Source of the DNA: Brevibacterium sp. CS2
GTDB lineage: Bacteria > Actinomycetota > Actinomycetes > Actinomycetales > Brevibacteriaceae
Assembly (NCBI RefSeq): GCF_005280295.1
Contig: NZ_CP040020.1
Span: 1,860,001-1,924,000 of the forward strand
Length of the DNA: 64,000 nt
Reading direction: 5' to 3'
The first letter of the stretch is position 1, and each line of letters opens with the position of its first letter. A program made the translations under genes and the position numbers. Shown piece after piece: positions 39,312-48,655 of the stretch. Below the pieces are notes generated by a model. It saw only the letters and a program-made list of their open reading frames with translations. It did not search any database and was not told the origin of the DNA.

Positions 39312-40100
39312 ATGCGCGTGAAAGGAACTCTGCAGTCGGCGCTCTACCGACTCTACGACCACCGCATCGTGCGCAGGATCGCCCCCGGCGAGCAGGTGCC
39401 GCGCCATGTCGGGATCATCACCGACGGCAACCGGCGCTGGGCCAAGGAGTTCGGCACGACCACCGAGCACGGCCACCGGATGGGCGCCGGGCGGATCCTC
39501 GAGTTCCTCGGCTGGTGCGAGGAGATCGGCGTCGAGGTCGTCACGCTCTATGTACTCTCGAAGGAGAACCTCGCCCGGCCCGCCGAGGAGGTCGCGGCGC
39601 TCACCGACATCATCGCCCGGATGGCCTCGGACATCGCCGACCGGGAGACCGCCTCGGTGCAGCTCGTCGGTGACCTGGGGATGATCCCCGAGCCGCTGCG
39701 CTCCCAGCTCATCGGCGCCCAGCAGCGCTCCGCCTCCGGCGAGCCCACCGCCAAGCTCCTCACCGTCAACGTCGCGGTGGGCTACGGCGGTCGGCAGGAG
39801 GTCGTCGACGCGGTGCGCAGCTGGCTCACCGAGGAGCGGGCCGCCGGAGCCACGCTCGACGAGGCGCTCGAGAGCCTGAGCGAGGCCTGCATCTCCGAGC
39901 ACCTCTACACCCGGGGGCAGCCGGACCCGGACCTCATCATCCGCACCTCCGGCGAGCAGCGCCTGTCCGGGTTCCTCATGTGGCAGTCCGCGTACTCCGA
40001 GTTCTACTTCTGCGAGGCCTACTGGCCCGACTTCCGGCGCACCGACTTCCTCCGCGCCGTGCGCTCCTACGGGCAGCGCAACCGCCGCTACGGGCGCTAG
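39312..40100 (+). CDS. uppS: cis-prenyl (undecaprenyl/short-chain Z-isoprenyl) diphosphate synthase
   Basis: 262 residues. Hallmarks are HVGIITDGNRRWAKE (catalytic Asp and Asn-Arg-Arg), EFLGWCEEIGVEVVTLYVLSKENLARP, and the C-terminal PDPDLIIRTSGEQRLSGFLMWQSAYSEFYF. It condenses isopentenyl diphosphate with an allylic primer in cis. The position after mca/Rv1083/hemolysin III matches Rv1086, which makes short Z,E-farnesyl diphosphate, so the product may be short-chain in place of undecaprenyl diphosphate. Product length cannot be decided from the sequence. Confidence 0.93.
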   Translation: MRVKGTLQSALYRLYDHRIVRRIAPGEQVPRHVGIITDGNRRWAKEFGTTTEHGHRMGAGRILEFLGWCEEIGVEVVTLYVLSKENLARPAEEVAALTDIIARMASDIADRETASVQLVGDLGMIPEPLRSQLIGAQQRSASGEPTAKLLTVNVAVGYGGRQEVVDAVRSWLTEERAAGATLDEALESLSEACISEHLYTRGQPDPDLIIRTSGEQRLSGFLMWQSAYSEFYFCEAYWPDFRRTDFLRAVRSYGQRNRRYGR

Positions 40101-40303
40101 CCGCACCCGAGGGAAGATGCCGGCGCTGCGATTCAGCCGCTGTTCATCCTGCTGTCACACGCCGGTCCGGCGCGCCGCCGGTCGCGACCGGGAGCCGCGG
40201 GTAGGTTGAGGAGCAGTTGGCCGACACCAACCCGGGGTGCACATCTCGTCGGGGAAGGACAGGGAACGGGCGCCTCGGCAGACGATGCACAGGGGAGCCC
40301 AAC

Positions 40304-41608
40304 ATGACCGCATCATCCCGCACCACCTACGTCCTCGACACTTCGGTGCTGCTGTCGGATCCGAACGCGGTGTACCGCTTCGCCGAGCACGAGGTGGTGA
40401 TCCCGCTCATCGTCGTCAGCGAGCTCGAGGGCAAGCGCCACCACCCGGAGCTCGGCTTCGCCGCCCGCAAGGCGCTCAACATGCTCGACGAGTTCCGGCA
40501 GGAGTTCGGCCGTCTCGACGAGTCGCTGCCGCTCGGCGAGGAGGGCGGATCGCTGCGGGTCGAGATCAACCACGTGGACTCCTCGGGCATGCCGGTGGCG
40601 TTCGACCGCGGGGAGAACGACACCCGCATCCTCGCCGTCGCCCGCAACCTCCAGGCCGAGGGCGACGCCGTCATCGTCGTGACGAAGGACATCCCGATGC
40701 GCGTCAAGGCCTCCGCGCTCGGCCTGCGCGCCGAGGAGTACCTCGCCGAGCTCGCGATCGACTCCGGCTTCACCGGCCTGTCCGAGGCGGCGCTCGACGA
40801 GGCGGAGATGAAGACGCTGTTCGACACCGGGTACCTCGAGACCGAGGCCGTCGCCGGGGAGATCGTCAACACCGGGCTCGTGCTGAGCTCGCCGCGCGGT
40901 TCCGGGCTGGGCCGGGTCGTGGGGCCGAACCGGATCAAGCTCGTGCGCGGGGACCGGGATGTGTTCGGCGTGCACGGGCGCTCCGCCGAGCAGCGGATCG
41001 CGATCGACCTCCTCACCGATCAGGACATCGGCATCGTGTCCCTCGGCGGGCGGGCGGGCACCGGGAAGTCCGCACTCGCGCTCATGGCCGGCCTGCAGGC
41101 CGTGCTCGAGGACCGGACGCAGGAGAAGATCATGGTGTTCCGGCCGCTCTATGCCGTCGGCGGGCAGAACCTCGGCTACCTGCCCGGTTCCGAGGGCGAG
41201 AAGATGAACCCGTGGGCGGAGGCGGTGTTCGACACCCTCGGAGCCCTCGTGTCGAAGAACGTCATCGACGAGGTCGTCCACCGCGGGCTGCTCGAGGTGC
41301 TGCCGCTCACCCACATCCGCGGCCGCTCCCTCCACGACGCCTACGTCATCGTCGACGAGGCGCAGTCGCTCGAGCGCAATGTGCTGCTCACGGTGCTCTC
41401 GCGCCTCGGGCAGAACTCGCGCGTGGTCCTCACCCACGACGTCGCCCAGCGCGACAACCTGCGGGTGAGCCGCCACGACGGCGTCGCCGCGGTGATCGAG
41501 AAGCTCAAGGGGCACCAGCTGTTCGCCCACATCACCCTCACCCGCTCCGAGCGCTCGGCGATCGCGGCCCTCGTCACGAGCGTCCTCGAGGAGTACGACA
41601 TGCACTGA
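40304..41608 (+). CDS. PhoH-like protein with N-terminal PIN domain (PhoH2)
   Basis: 434 residues combining a PIN RNase domain (about 1-145: [19 protein letters not shown], with acidic residues in LDTSVL and [12 protein letters not shown]) and a PhoH ATPase (about 230-434: Walker [14 protein letters not shown], Walker [13 protein letters not shown]). PhoH2 proteins are RNA helicase/RNases in mycobacteria. ATG 40304 has AGGGGAG upstream. The 203 bases before it (40101-40303) hold the promoter and a leader in which I recognise no riboswitch. The order uppS-phoH recalls Rv1086-Rv1095. Confidence 0.93.
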   Translation: MTASSRTTYVLDTSVLLSDPNAVYRFAEHEVVIPLIVVSELEGKRHHPELGFAARKALNMLDEFRQEFGRLDESLPLGEEGGSLRVEINHVDSSGMPVAFDRGENDTRILAVARNLQAEGDAVIVVTKDIPMRVKASALGLRAEEYLAELAIDSGFTGLSEAALDEAEMKTLFDTGYLETEAVAGEIVNTGLVLSSPRGSGLGRVVGPNRIKLVRGDRDVFGVHGRSAEQRIAIDLLTDQDIGIVSLGGRAGTGKSALALMAGLQAVLEDRTQEKIMVFRPLYAVGGQNLGYLPGSEGEKMNPWAEAVFDTLGALVSKNVIDEVVHRGLLEVLPLTHIRGRSLHDAYVIVDEAQSLERNVLLTVLSRLGQNSRVVLTHDVAQRDNLRVSRHDGVAAVIEKLKGHQLFAHITLTRSERSAIAALVTSVLEEYDMH

Positions 41609-41633
41609 CCCGGTGCGGGTGCGCAGCGGAGGC

Positions 41634-42116
41634 TCAGGGCTCTGCCGGGGCCCGCTCGAGCCGCGCGGCGAGGTGGTGGGTGAGCGGCAGGCCCACCGCG
41701 GCCATCGCTAAGTCCACGGCGAGCACGTCGCCGGAGAGCCGGTAGACCCGCTCGGTCGTCTTCACGGGCTTCGCGCTCGCGGAGTTGACCACCCGGGAGC
41801 GCAGGCGGATCTCGAAGCCGTCGTCGTGTGCGGCGAGCGTGCCCTCGGCGAGCTCGGTCTGCCCGGTGGGCTGGGCGAGGACGATCTCGATGCGCCCCTC
41901 ACCGGGGGAGCGGAGGAACCCGGTCTCGGTGTGGAGCGGCCGGCCGTCGGGCGCCCAGGTGCGCTGTCGGTAGGCGAGGAACGGCTTCCCTACGTCGGTG
42001 AAGGTCAGCTCCTCGGTGTAGTCGAAGGAGTCGATCGTCGGGTACTCGCCGTGGCCGGGCCCGCGCCAAACCCCGAGCAGGGCGGAGAGCGGGACGAGGT
42101 GCGGATGCAGGGTCAT
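41634..42116 (-). CDS. nitrobindin-like heme-binding beta-barrel protein
   Basis: 160 residues, the size of Rv2717c. The signature LLGVWRGPGHGEYPTI matches the G-x-W-x-G-x-G motif of the FABP-like nitrobindins. The C-terminal VGLPLTHHLAARLER supplies the probable heme-ligating histidine. Such ferric heme proteins isomerise peroxynitrite to nitrate. The start ATG 42116 overlaps the stop of the methyltransferase gene (ATGA). The gene ends 25 bases from the convergent phoH gene. Confidence 0.88.
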   Translation of the reverse strand: MTLHPHLVPLSALLGVWRGPGHGEYPTIDSFDYTEELTFTDVGKPFLAYRQRTWAPDGRPLHTETGFLRSPGEGRIEIVLAQPTGQTELAEGTLAAHDDGFEIRLRSRVVNSASAKPVKTTERVYRLSGDVLAVDLAMAAVGLPLTHHLAARLERAPAEP

Positions 42117-42769
42117 GCCCCATGGTAGGCAGGCGGCCGGTGGGCCGTCACCCGGAAGCGCTTCTGCGTCACCTGGATCGGGGCGGCGTCGAGCCGGACG
42201 AGGGTCTCGAGGTGGTCGTCGACGGCGAAGCCCGGGACGTCCCAGGGGACGAGCCCGAGGTACTCGACGAGCGCCTCGGCGTCGCGGAACTCCATCGTGC
42301 CCGCCCAGTCCTCGGCGCGGTCCACCGTGAGCCCGGCGGCGGCGAGCTCCGCGACCATGATCGGCAGGCGCACCTCCGGATGGAGCGGCGCGCCGCCGAA
42401 CCACTCGCGCAGCTCACCGGCCTCGGAGTCGTAGGCGAGTACCTCCACCCCGGCCGGGGCGAGGGCGGCCCCGGCGACGGGCAGATTCGGCTCCCACCCC
42501 TCGGTCGCGGTCACGGTGGGCCGCTGCTGCCCGGGCTCTGCCGGCGCCCTCCCCGTCGGCAGGCCGGCGAGGAGGGCGAGGAGCCGCTCGCCGCCGCCGG
42601 TCCCGAGGTCCGCTGCGGTTCGGGACGCGCCCAGCGCGGTGCGGCAGTCGGCCTCGAAGTCCCACGGCGGGTCGTCGGCGCGCAGCCGACCGTCGAGGCG
42701 GGAGAAGTCCCAGCCGGTCATCGTCGCCTCCGCATGCGCGGCGCGCAGGCGAGCAGCGAGCTCGCGCAT
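42113..42769 (-). CDS. SAM-dependent methyltransferase with apparent internal deletion
   Basis: 218 residues from ATG 42769, which has GGAG eight bases upstream. An ATG at 42793 would add eight residues but lies at the edge of the fum terminator stem. SAM motif I is AADLGTGGGERLLALLAG, followed by VTATEGWEPNLPVAGAALAPAGVEVLAYDSEAG. In the class I family I would next expect an acidic strand with the FD-LV/NRH region and the RVLxPGG motif. Here the sequence jumps straight to ELREWFGGAPLHPEVRLP and the conserved tail DAEALVEYLGLVPWDVPGF. About 40 residues seem to be missing in frame, which may leave the enzyme inactive. It is coupled to the nitrobindin gene. Confidence 0.72.
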   Translation of the reverse strand: MRELAARLRAAHAEATMTGWDFSRLDGRLRADDPPWDFEADCRTALGASRTAADLGTGGGERLLALLAGLPTGRAPAEPGQQRPTVTATEGWEPNLPVAGAALAPAGVEVLAYDSEAGELREWFGGAPLHPEVRLPIMVAELAAAGLTVDRAEDWAGTMEFRDAEALVEYLGLVPWDVPGFAVDDHLETLVRLDAAPIQVTQKRFRVTAHRPPAYHGA

Positions 42770-42792
42770 CGCTCGTCTCCTGTCGAACAGCA

Positions 42793-42851
42793 TCGAGCGG
42801 TCGCTTCCCTGGCGTTCCGGGGCAGGAGGCCGGAGGGAAGCGACCGCTCGA
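42793..42851 (-). terminator. strong terminator after fum
   Basis: TCGAGCGGTCGCTTCCCT (42793-42810) and its exact complement (42834-42851) form an 18-base-pair stem with a 23-base loop. It begins 27 bases past the fum stop. No T-run is present. Confidence 0.8.
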
Positions 42852-42877
42852 CGACGGTGACGCCGTGGGCGTCGGTT

Positions 42878-44281
42878 CTACCTGTAGTCGCCGATCATCG
42901 TGGTGACGTCGAGGGCCTTGTCGAGGTCGGCCTCGGTGATCGAGCCGTCCTCGACGAAGCCGAGGTCGATCGTCGCCTCCTTGACGGTCATCTTGCTGTT
43001 CACCGCGTGCTTGGCGATCTTCGCCGCCGCCTCGTAGCCGATGACCTTGTTGAGCGGGGTGACGATCGAGGGCGAGGCCTCGGCGAGGAAGCGGCAGCGC
43101 TCCTCGTTCGCGGTGAGCCCGTCGATCATCTTGTCGGCCATGACGGTGGAGACGTTCGCGATGAGGCGGATCGACTCGAGGAGGTTCTTCGCCATCACCG
43201 GGATGCCCACGTTGAGCTCGAAGGCGCCGTTCGTCGAGGACAGGGCGACCGTGGTGTCGTTGCCGATGACCTGGGCGGCGGCCTGGATCGCGGCCTCGCA
43301 GATCACCGGGTTGACCTTGCCGGGCATGATCGACGAGCCGGGCTGGAGGTCGGGGATGTGGAGCTCGCCCAGGCCGGTGTTCGGGCCCGATCCCATCCAG
43401 CGCAGGTCGTTGTTGATCTTCATGTAGCTGTAGGCGATCGTGCGGAGCTGGCCGGACACCTCGACGAGGCCGTCGCGGTTGGCCTGCGCCTCGAAGTGGT
43501 TGCGCGCCTCGGTGATCGGCAGGCCGGTCTGCTCGGCGAGGAGCTCGACGACGCGGGAGGAGAAGCCGGCCGGGGTGTTGATGCCGGTGCCTACTGCGGT
43601 GCCGCCCTGGGGGACCTCGGCGACGCGGGGGAGCGAGGCCCGGATCCGCTCGATGCCGTAGCGGACCTGCGCGGCGTAGCCGCCGAACTCCTGGCCGAGC
43701 GTCACCGGGGTGGCGTCCATGAGGTGGGTGCGGCCGGACTTGACGACGTTCTCGAACTCCTTCGCCTTCTTCTCCAGCGAAGTGGCGAGGTGCTCCATCG
43801 CGGGCGTGAGGTCGTGGACGAGGGCCGAGGTCACGGCCACGTGGACCGAGGTCGGGAACACGTCGTTCGAGGACTGCGAGGCGTTGACGTGGTCGTTGGG
43901 GTGGACCTCGATGCCCTCGCCCTCGAGCGCACGGGTGGCCAGGGTGGCGAGCACCTCGTTGGTGTTCATGTTCGAGGAGGTGCCGGAACCGGTCTGGAAC
44001 ACGTCGATCGGGAACTCCCCGTCGTGCTCGCCGGCGATGACGGAGTCCGCGGCGGCCTGGATCGCCTTCGAGCGGGCGGCATCGAGGACCTCGAGCTCCT
44101 CGTTCGCGCGCGCCGCGGCCTTCTTGACCTGGGCCAGCGCGGCGATGTGGGCGCTCTCGAGCGTCGAGCCGGAGATCGGGAAGTTCTCGACGGCGCGCTG
44201 CGTCTGCGCCCGGTAGAGGGCCTGGGCGGGGACCTTGACCTCGCCCATGGTGTCGTGCTCGATGCGGAATTCTTCGCTCAT
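42878..44281 (-). CDS. fumC: fumarate hydratase class II
   Basis: 467-residue iron-independent fumarase of the TCA cycle, converting fumarate and malate. The N-terminus [35 protein letters not shown] is typical. [12 protein letters not shown], the catalytic [15 protein letters not shown] signature (flexible serine loop) and [15 protein letters not shown] are all visible. The length is normal. It is followed by a strong hairpin terminator. Upstream are the carbonic anhydrase and glpX genes on the same strand, an order shared with mycobacteria (Rv1098c-Rv1099c). Confidence 0.96.
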   Translation of the reverse strand: MSEEFRIEHDTMGEVKVPAQALYRAQTQRAVENFPISGSTLESAHIAALAQVKKAAARANEELEVLDAARSKAIQAAADSVIAGEHDGEFPIDVFQTGSGTSSNMNTNEVLATLATRALEGEGIEVHPNDHVNASQSSNDVFPTSVHVAVTSALVHDLTPAMEHLATSLEKKAKEFENVVKSGRTHLMDATPVTLGQEFGGYAAQVRYGIERIRASLPRVAEVPQGGTAVGTGINTPAGFSSRVVELLAEQTGLPITEARNHFEAQANRDGLVEVSGQLRTIAYSYMKINNDLRWMGSGPNTGLGELHIPDLQPGSSIMPGKVNPVICEAAIQAAAQVIGNDTTVALSSTNGAFELNVGIPVMAKNLLESIRLIANVSTVMADKMIDGLTANEERCRFLAEASPSIVTPLNKVIGYEAAAKIAKHAVNSKMTVKEATIDLGFVEDGSITEADLDKALDVTTMIGDYR

Positions 44282-44365
44282 GCTTCTTCTCAGCTCCTTG
44301 CTGGTGTCGTGATGCGGGCTGCGGGCCCGCGCCTCAGGGGTCGGGGGGTGTGGGCGGCGGTCGGA

Positions 44366-45091
44366 TCAGGCGGCGGGTTCGGGGGCGGAGTCGGCCTGCG
44401 GCGTCTCGGTGACGCCGCTCGCATCGAGCTTCGCGACGAGGTTGACCCGGCCGTCGGCGAGCCGGTAGGTCAGCCCGGCGATGACGAGGCGGCCGTCCTC
44501 GACGGCCTGCCGCAGGATCGCCGAGCGCTGGGGGAGACGGCGCACGGTGTCGATGGTGTTCTGCACGACGGTGCCCTGGACGTCGCCGCGCCCCGCGCCG
44601 GTCGCGCGGACCACCGAGGGGAGCAGCTTGGACACGACGTCGGAGATGAAGCCCTCGGGCATGTCACCGGTGGCGAAGGAATTCAGCGCGGCCGTGATCG
44701 CCCCGCAGCTGTCGTGTCCGAGCACGATGAGCAGCGGGGTGCCGAGCACCTCGACGCCGTACTCGAGGCTGCCGATCGTCACCGAGTCCGCGACCTGGCC
44801 GGCGGTGCGGACGACGAACATCTCGCCCAGCCCGACGTCGAAGATCATCTCCGCGGCGACGCGGGAGTCCGCGCACCCGAACAGGGTGGCGAAGGGGGCC
44901 TGTGCGGCGGTCAGCGCCTCGCGGCGGGAGGCGTCCTGGTTGGGGTGCGCCGGGGTGCCGTCGACGAACCGCTGGTTGCCGTCCATGAGGCGCCGGTAGA
45001 CCTCCGAGGGGGTCTGCGCCTGCTGCGGTGCGCTCGCGGATCCGGGCGCTGCCCGTTCCGGGGAGCCGGATCGCGGATCAGACGAGGCCAC
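44366..45091 (-). CDS. beta-class carbonic anhydrase
   Basis: 241 residues from GTG 45091, which has GGAGG upstream and overlaps the end of glpX by 14 bases. The zinc ligands are visible as CADSRV and GHDSCGA (Cys, Asp, His, Cys). Other signatures are [45 protein letters not shown] and a C-terminal [18 protein letters not shown] strand. The enzyme interconverts CO2 and bicarbonate and may feed the biotin-dependent carboxylase. It is translationally coupled to glpX, which is less usual than glpX-fum adjacency. Confidence 0.92.
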   Translation of the reverse strand: MASSDPRSGSPERAAPGSASAPQQAQTPSEVYRRLMDGNQRFVDGTPAHPNQDASRREALTAAQAPFATLFGCADSRVAAEMIFDVGLGEMFVVRTAGQVADSVTIGSLEYGVEVLGTPLLIVLGHDSCGAITAALNSFATGDMPEGFISDVVSKLLPSVVRATGAGRGDVQGTVVQNTIDTVRRLPQRSAILRQAVEDGRLVIAGLTYRLADGRVNLVAKLDASGVTETPQADSAPEPAA

Positions 45092-46211
45092 GGCGCGCGG
45101 CCTCCTCCGCGGCTTCGACGTAGGAGTGGGTCTTCTCGAGCTGGTGCTCGGCGTAGACGTTGCGCACGGTGCCGGACTTCGAGCGCATGACGAGCGAGTG
45201 GGTGAGCACCCGCCGTCCTTCGTAGCGCACACCCTCGATGAGGTCGCCCTCGGTGATGCCGGTGGCGACGAAGTACGTGTTGTCGCCGGTCACGAGGTCA
45301 TCAGTGTTGAGCACGGCGCCGAGCTCGAGGCCGGCGGCCTCCGCGTTCTCCCGCTCCTCGTCCGACTGCGGCCACAGGCGGCCCTGGATCACGCCGCCGA
45401 GCGCCTTGATCGCGCACGCGGTGATGATGCCCTCGGGGGTGCCGCCGATACCCATGAGCATGTCGATGCCCGAACCGGGGCGGCACGCGGCGATCGCCCC
45501 GGCGACGTCGCCGTCGCTGATGAGGCGGATGCGGGCGCCGGCCTGCCGCACCTCGTCGATGAGCTGCGCGTGGCGCGGGCGGTCGAGGATGACGACGGTG
45601 ACCGAGGACATGTCGGTGCGCTGGCCCTTGGCCTTGGCCACCCGGCGGATGTTCTCCGCCACCGGCAGGCGCAGGTCGATGGCGTCGGCGGCCTCGGGGC
45701 CGGTGACGAGCTTCTCCATGTAGAACACGGCGGACGGGTCGTACATCGCGCCGCCCTCGCTCACCGCCATGACGGAGATCGCGTTGGGCATGCCCTTGGC
45801 GGTGAGCGTGGTGCCGTCGATCGGGTCGACGGCGACGTCGCACTTGGGCCCCTGGCGATCGCCCACGGACTCGCCGTTGAAGAGCATCGGCGCCTCGTCC
45901 TTCTCACCCTCGCCGATGACGACGGTGCCGTCCATCCGGACGGTGGAGATGACGTTGCGCATCGCGGCGACGGCGGCGCCGTCGGCGGCGAGCTTGTCGC
46001 CGCGCCCCACCCACGGGGCGGCGGCGATCGCCGCGGCCTCGGTGACGCGGACGAGCTCGAGGGCGAGGTTGCGGTCGGGCCCGCCCTCGGCGTCCCGGAG
46101 CTTCTGGGTCCAGGAGTCGGTGACCGCGACGGGCGGGGTCTCGGCACGGCCTCCGCCGTGGTGCGCCTTCTCGGTCTGGGCTGGGGTCTCTGACGGCGTC
46201 GTCTCACTCAT
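45078..46211 (-). CDS. glpX: fructose-1,6-bisphosphatase class II
   Basis: 377 residues from ATG 46211. An N-terminal extension of about 30 residues precedes the catalytic fold. Metal- and substrate-binding motifs are [68 protein letters not shown] and RSKSGTVRN. It hydrolyses fructose-1,6-bisphosphate in gluconeogenesis and is the main FBPase in mycobacteria (Rv1099c). It starts an apparent operon with the beta-carbonic anhydrase. The divergent DUF4245 gene starts 104 bases away. Confidence 0.95.
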   Translation of the reverse strand: MSETTPSETPAQTEKAHHGGGRAETPPVAVTDSWTQKLRDAEGGPDRNLALELVRVTEAAAIAAAPWVGRGDKLAADGAAVAAMRNVISTVRMDGTVVIGEGEKDEAPMLFNGESVGDRQGPKCDVAVDPIDGTTLTAKGMPNAISVMAVSEGGAMYDPSAVFYMEKLVTGPEAADAIDLRLPVAENIRRVAKAKGQRTDMSSVTVVILDRPRHAQLIDEVRQAGARIRLISDGDVAGAIAACRPGSGIDMLMGIGGTPEGIITACAIKALGGVIQGRLWPQSDEERENAEAAGLELGAVLNTDDLVTGDNTYFVATGITEGDLIEGVRYEGRRVLTHSLVMRSKSGTVRNVYAEHQLEKTHSYVEAAEEAARRGLV

Positions 46212-46302
46212 AGGCTCATTGTGCCACCCGCGCGGGCCGGGCAACCACCGCCCCGGCATCGGTTCGGTGGCTCCCCGGTTTGGACCGGTGCCCGCGACAC
46301 GG

Positions 46303-46308
46303 GACAAT
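46303..46308 (+). promoter_or_regulatory. putative -10 element of the DUF4245 gene (GACAAT)
   Basis: GACAAT ends six bases before GTG 46315, again giving a leaderless arrangement with no ribosome-binding site. Confidence 0.4.
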
Positions 46309-46314
46309 GGCCGG

Positions 46315-46887
46315 GTGAGTGACACAGGAAGAGTCCCGGTGCAGCCCGGTTCGCGCGAGGAGATGCGGCGCATCCGGATGTCGTCCAACTGGGTGAACAT
46401 GGTGATCGCGCTCGGCGTCTGCCTGGCCGCGGTCCTCGTCGCGTTCGCTTTCGTGCCGCGTCCGGAGATGGAGCTCACCCGAGAGGTCGACTACGTCGGG
46501 ATGGCGGAGTCCGCCCAGACCTCGGCCGACTTCACCCTCGCCGTGCCCGCGCTCCCCGAGGGGTGGACGAGCAACGAGGCGAACCTCGAGCCCATGGGCA
46601 CCCCGGCCGTGGAGACCTGGTACGTGTCCTGGGTGGGCCCGGAGCGCGAATGGATGTCGCTGCGGCAGTCGCAGGGCAACGACAACTGGGTGCGCTCGAT
46701 GGTGACCGACGAGCTGTCCGAGTCCGGCACGCGCGAGATCGCCGGGCAGACCTTCACCGCCTATGAGAACTCCCGCGGCGACCAGGCGCTCGTCGGCGAG
46801 GTCGACGGCACGACCGTCGTCCTCAAGGGCACCGCCGCCTGGGAGACCTACGACCGCTTCGCCACGGAGATCGTCGAGGGCGCCTGA
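46315..46887 (+). CDS. DUF4245 membrane-anchored protein
   Basis: 190 residues. A basic N-terminus ([14 protein letters not shown]) leads into a transmembrane helix (about 26-47, [21 protein letters not shown]), then an extracytoplasmic domain with [38 protein letters not shown] and [18 protein letters not shown]. This is the DUF4245 pattern, which corresponds to Rv1100 next to glpX. The role is unknown. It is convergent with xseB. Confidence 0.87.
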   Translation: MSDTGRVPVQPGSREEMRRIRMSSNWVNMVIALGVCLAAVLVAFAFVPRPEMELTREVDYVGMAESAQTSADFTLAVPALPEGWTSNEANLEPMGTPAVETWYVSWVGPEREWMSLRQSQGNDNWVRSMVTDELSESGTREIAGQTFTAYENSRGDQALVGEVDGTTVVLKGTAAWETYDRFATEIVEGA

Positions 46888-46926
46888 GCGGCGGCGTGCG
46901 CGGACCGCTCTCAGTCCTCGGAGTCC

Positions 46927-47190
46927 TCAGCCCTCGGTGTCGGCGCGCTTCGCCTTCGCGGTCTCGAGCTTCTCGCGGGCGCCGTCGAGCCAGGCCTGGC
47001 AGCGGTCGGCGAGCGCCTCGCCGCGCTCCCACAGCCGCAGCGACTCCTCGAGCGGCAGGTTGCCGGCTTCGAGACGGGTGACGGCAGCGACGAGCTCGGC
47101 CCGCGCCTCCTCGTAGCTCAGGTCCGCGATGTCGGGCTCCGCGGAGCCCGCGCCCGCGCCGTCCGGGGTATTCGTCGTGGTCTCGCTCAT
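46927..47190 (-). CDS. xseB: exodeoxyribonuclease VII small subunit
   Basis: 87 residues. The conserved helical core is ADLSYEEARAELVAAVTRLEAGNLPLEESLRLWERGEALADRCQAWLDGAREKLE, flanked by low-complexity ends. Exo VII degrades single-stranded DNA, and several XseB copies wrap each XseA. The ATG overlaps the stop of xseA (ATGA), giving coupled synthesis. Confidence 0.95.
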   Translation of the reverse strand: MSETTTNTPDGAGAGSAEPDIADLSYEEARAELVAAVTRLEAGNLPLEESLRLWERGEALADRCQAWLDGAREKLETAKAKRADTEG

Positions 47191-48515
47191 GCGGGTTCTC
47201 CTCCTGTGCCGGAACGGGCTGCGGTGTGGTGATCGGGTTCGGGGTGGACCTCGGTGACCTGGGCCGCGAAGCCGCCCTCGGCCACCCGGACGCGCACGGC
47301 CTGCCCGGCGGCGAGCTCCGCCGAGGACCGCACGGCCGCACCGTCGGCGGTCTGCACGACGGCGTAGCCGCGGGCGAGCGTGTTGCGCGGGGACAGGGAG
47401 CGCACCTGTGTCCGCAGGTGCTCGATCTGGGCCGAGGCGTGACGGACCGCCGCACTCCCGGACTGCCAGGCGCGGGCGCGCAGCGCCTCGACGTCCTGGG
47501 CCCGGGTGCCGATCATCGACTCCGGGTGGGCGAGCACCGGCCGGGAGCGGACCGCGGCGAGCGCCTCGGACTCGCGGCGCAGCAGCCGGTCGATCGCGCC
47601 GTCGAGCGCTGCCCGGGCCTGGAGGAGGTTCATCCGCTCCTCGTGGATGTCCGGCACGATCCGTTTCGCGGCGTCCGTCGGGGTGGAGGCGCGGAGGTCG
47701 GCGACCTCGTCGAGGATCGGCCGGTCGGCCTCGTGACCGATCGCCGACACCACCGGCGTGCGAGCCTCCGCGACCGCCCGGATGAGCGACTCGTTGGAGA
47801 AGGGGAGGAGATCCTCGAGGCTGCCGCCGCCGCGCGCGATGACGATGACGTCGACCTCCGGCAGGGCATCGAGCTCCGCGAGCGCCGCCCGCACCTGCGG
47901 GACGGCGTCCGGCCCCTGCACGGCGACGGCGCGGACCTCGAACGCGACGGCCGGCCAGCGCAGCGCGGCATTGCGCATGACGTCCTTCTCCGCATCCGAG
48001 TTGCGCCCGGTGATGAGCCCGATCCGGTTCGGCAGGAACGGCAGGCGCTGCTTGCGCTCGGGAGCGAACAGGCCCTCCGCGCCGAGCTGGCGGCGGAGCT
48101 TCTCGAGGCGTGCGAGCAGCTCCCCGAGGCCGACCGGCCTGATGTCGTTGGCGCGCATGGTGAGCCGGCCGGCCTTGAGCCAGAAGTCGGCCTTGACGTT
48201 GACGACCACCCGTGCGCCCTCCGACAGCGGGGCGTCGATCCGCTCGAGCACGGAGTTCCACACCTGCACCGGCAGGGACATCTCCTCGTCGACGTCGCGC
48301 AGTGTGAGATAGCTCGCCTTGCCGCGGCGGTTGAGCTCGATGACCTGTCCCTCGATCCAGACGGCGGACATCCGGTCGATGTAGGTCTTGATGTTGCGGC
48401 TGAGCAGGCTGAGCGGCCAGGGGTTGTCCGGGCTCGTCTCCGCGGCGGTCCGCGCCCGCTCGCGGGGCACGTCCGCGCCCAGCGTCCCCGGGGTGCCCGA
48501 GATCCTCTGCACCAT
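47187..48515 (-). CDS. xseA: exodeoxyribonuclease VII large subunit
   Basis: 442 residues from ATG 48515. The N-terminal OB fold (about 35-130: WIEGQVIELNRRGKASYLTLRDVDEEMSLPVQVW) is followed by the catalytic domain: GLITGRNSDAEKDVMRNAALRWP, DVIVIARGGGSLEDLLPFSNESL, AIGHEADRPILDEVADLRASTPTDAAKRIVP. A long coiled coil and a C-terminal beta region (LARGYAVVQTADG) complete it. An ATG 54 bases upstream is in frame, but the added residues look non-coding. The gene is divergent from ispH. Confidence 0.94.
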   Translation of the reverse strand: MVQRISGTPGTLGADVPRERARTAAETSPDNPWPLSLLSRNIKTYIDRMSAVWIEGQVIELNRRGKASYLTLRDVDEEMSLPVQVWNSVLERIDAPLSEGARVVVNVKADFWLKAGRLTMRANDIRPVGLGELLARLEKLRRQLGAEGLFAPERKQRLPFLPNRIGLITGRNSDAEKDVMRNAALRWPAVAFEVRAVAVQGPDAVPQVRAALAELDALPEVDVIVIARGGGSLEDLLPFSNESLIRAVAEARTPVVSAIGHEADRPILDEVADLRASTPTDAAKRIVPDIHEERMNLLQARAALDGAIDRLLRRESEALAAVRSRPVLAHPESMIGTRAQDVEALRARAWQSGSAAVRHASAQIEHLRTQVRSLSPRNTLARGYAVVQTADGAAVRSSAELAAGQAVRVRVAEGGFAAQVTEVHPEPDHHTAARSGTGGEPA

Positions 48516-48643
48516 CTCCCTGCCCTCTCGTTCGGTGTCTGCGCCGAGTCTAGTGCCCGGCACGGACACGGGCGCCCGCTCGCCCCGTCGCGCGCAGGAC
48601 CCGCCCCGGCGTCGGCTCGGTGGAGGTGCTCAGGTTCCTTCCC

Positions 48644-48649
48644 TAGACT
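48644..48649 (+). promoter_or_regulatory. putative -10 element of ispH (TAGACT)
   Basis: TAGACT ends six bases before GTG 48656. The same hexamer precedes ychF at 57067. No ribosome-binding site is present between it and the start. Confidence 0.5.
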
Positions 48650-48655
48650 GGTCGG

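Noticed and set aside
40101..40303. A riboswitch in the leader of the PhoH-like gene
   Set aside because: No known riboswitch core could be recognised; the leader is just GC-rich with a ribosome-binding site.
40217..40303. An upstream GTG/TTG-type start extending the PhoH-like protein
   Set aside because: The extra residues are Arg/Gly-rich and unlike the family; ATG 40304 follows a good ribosome-binding site.
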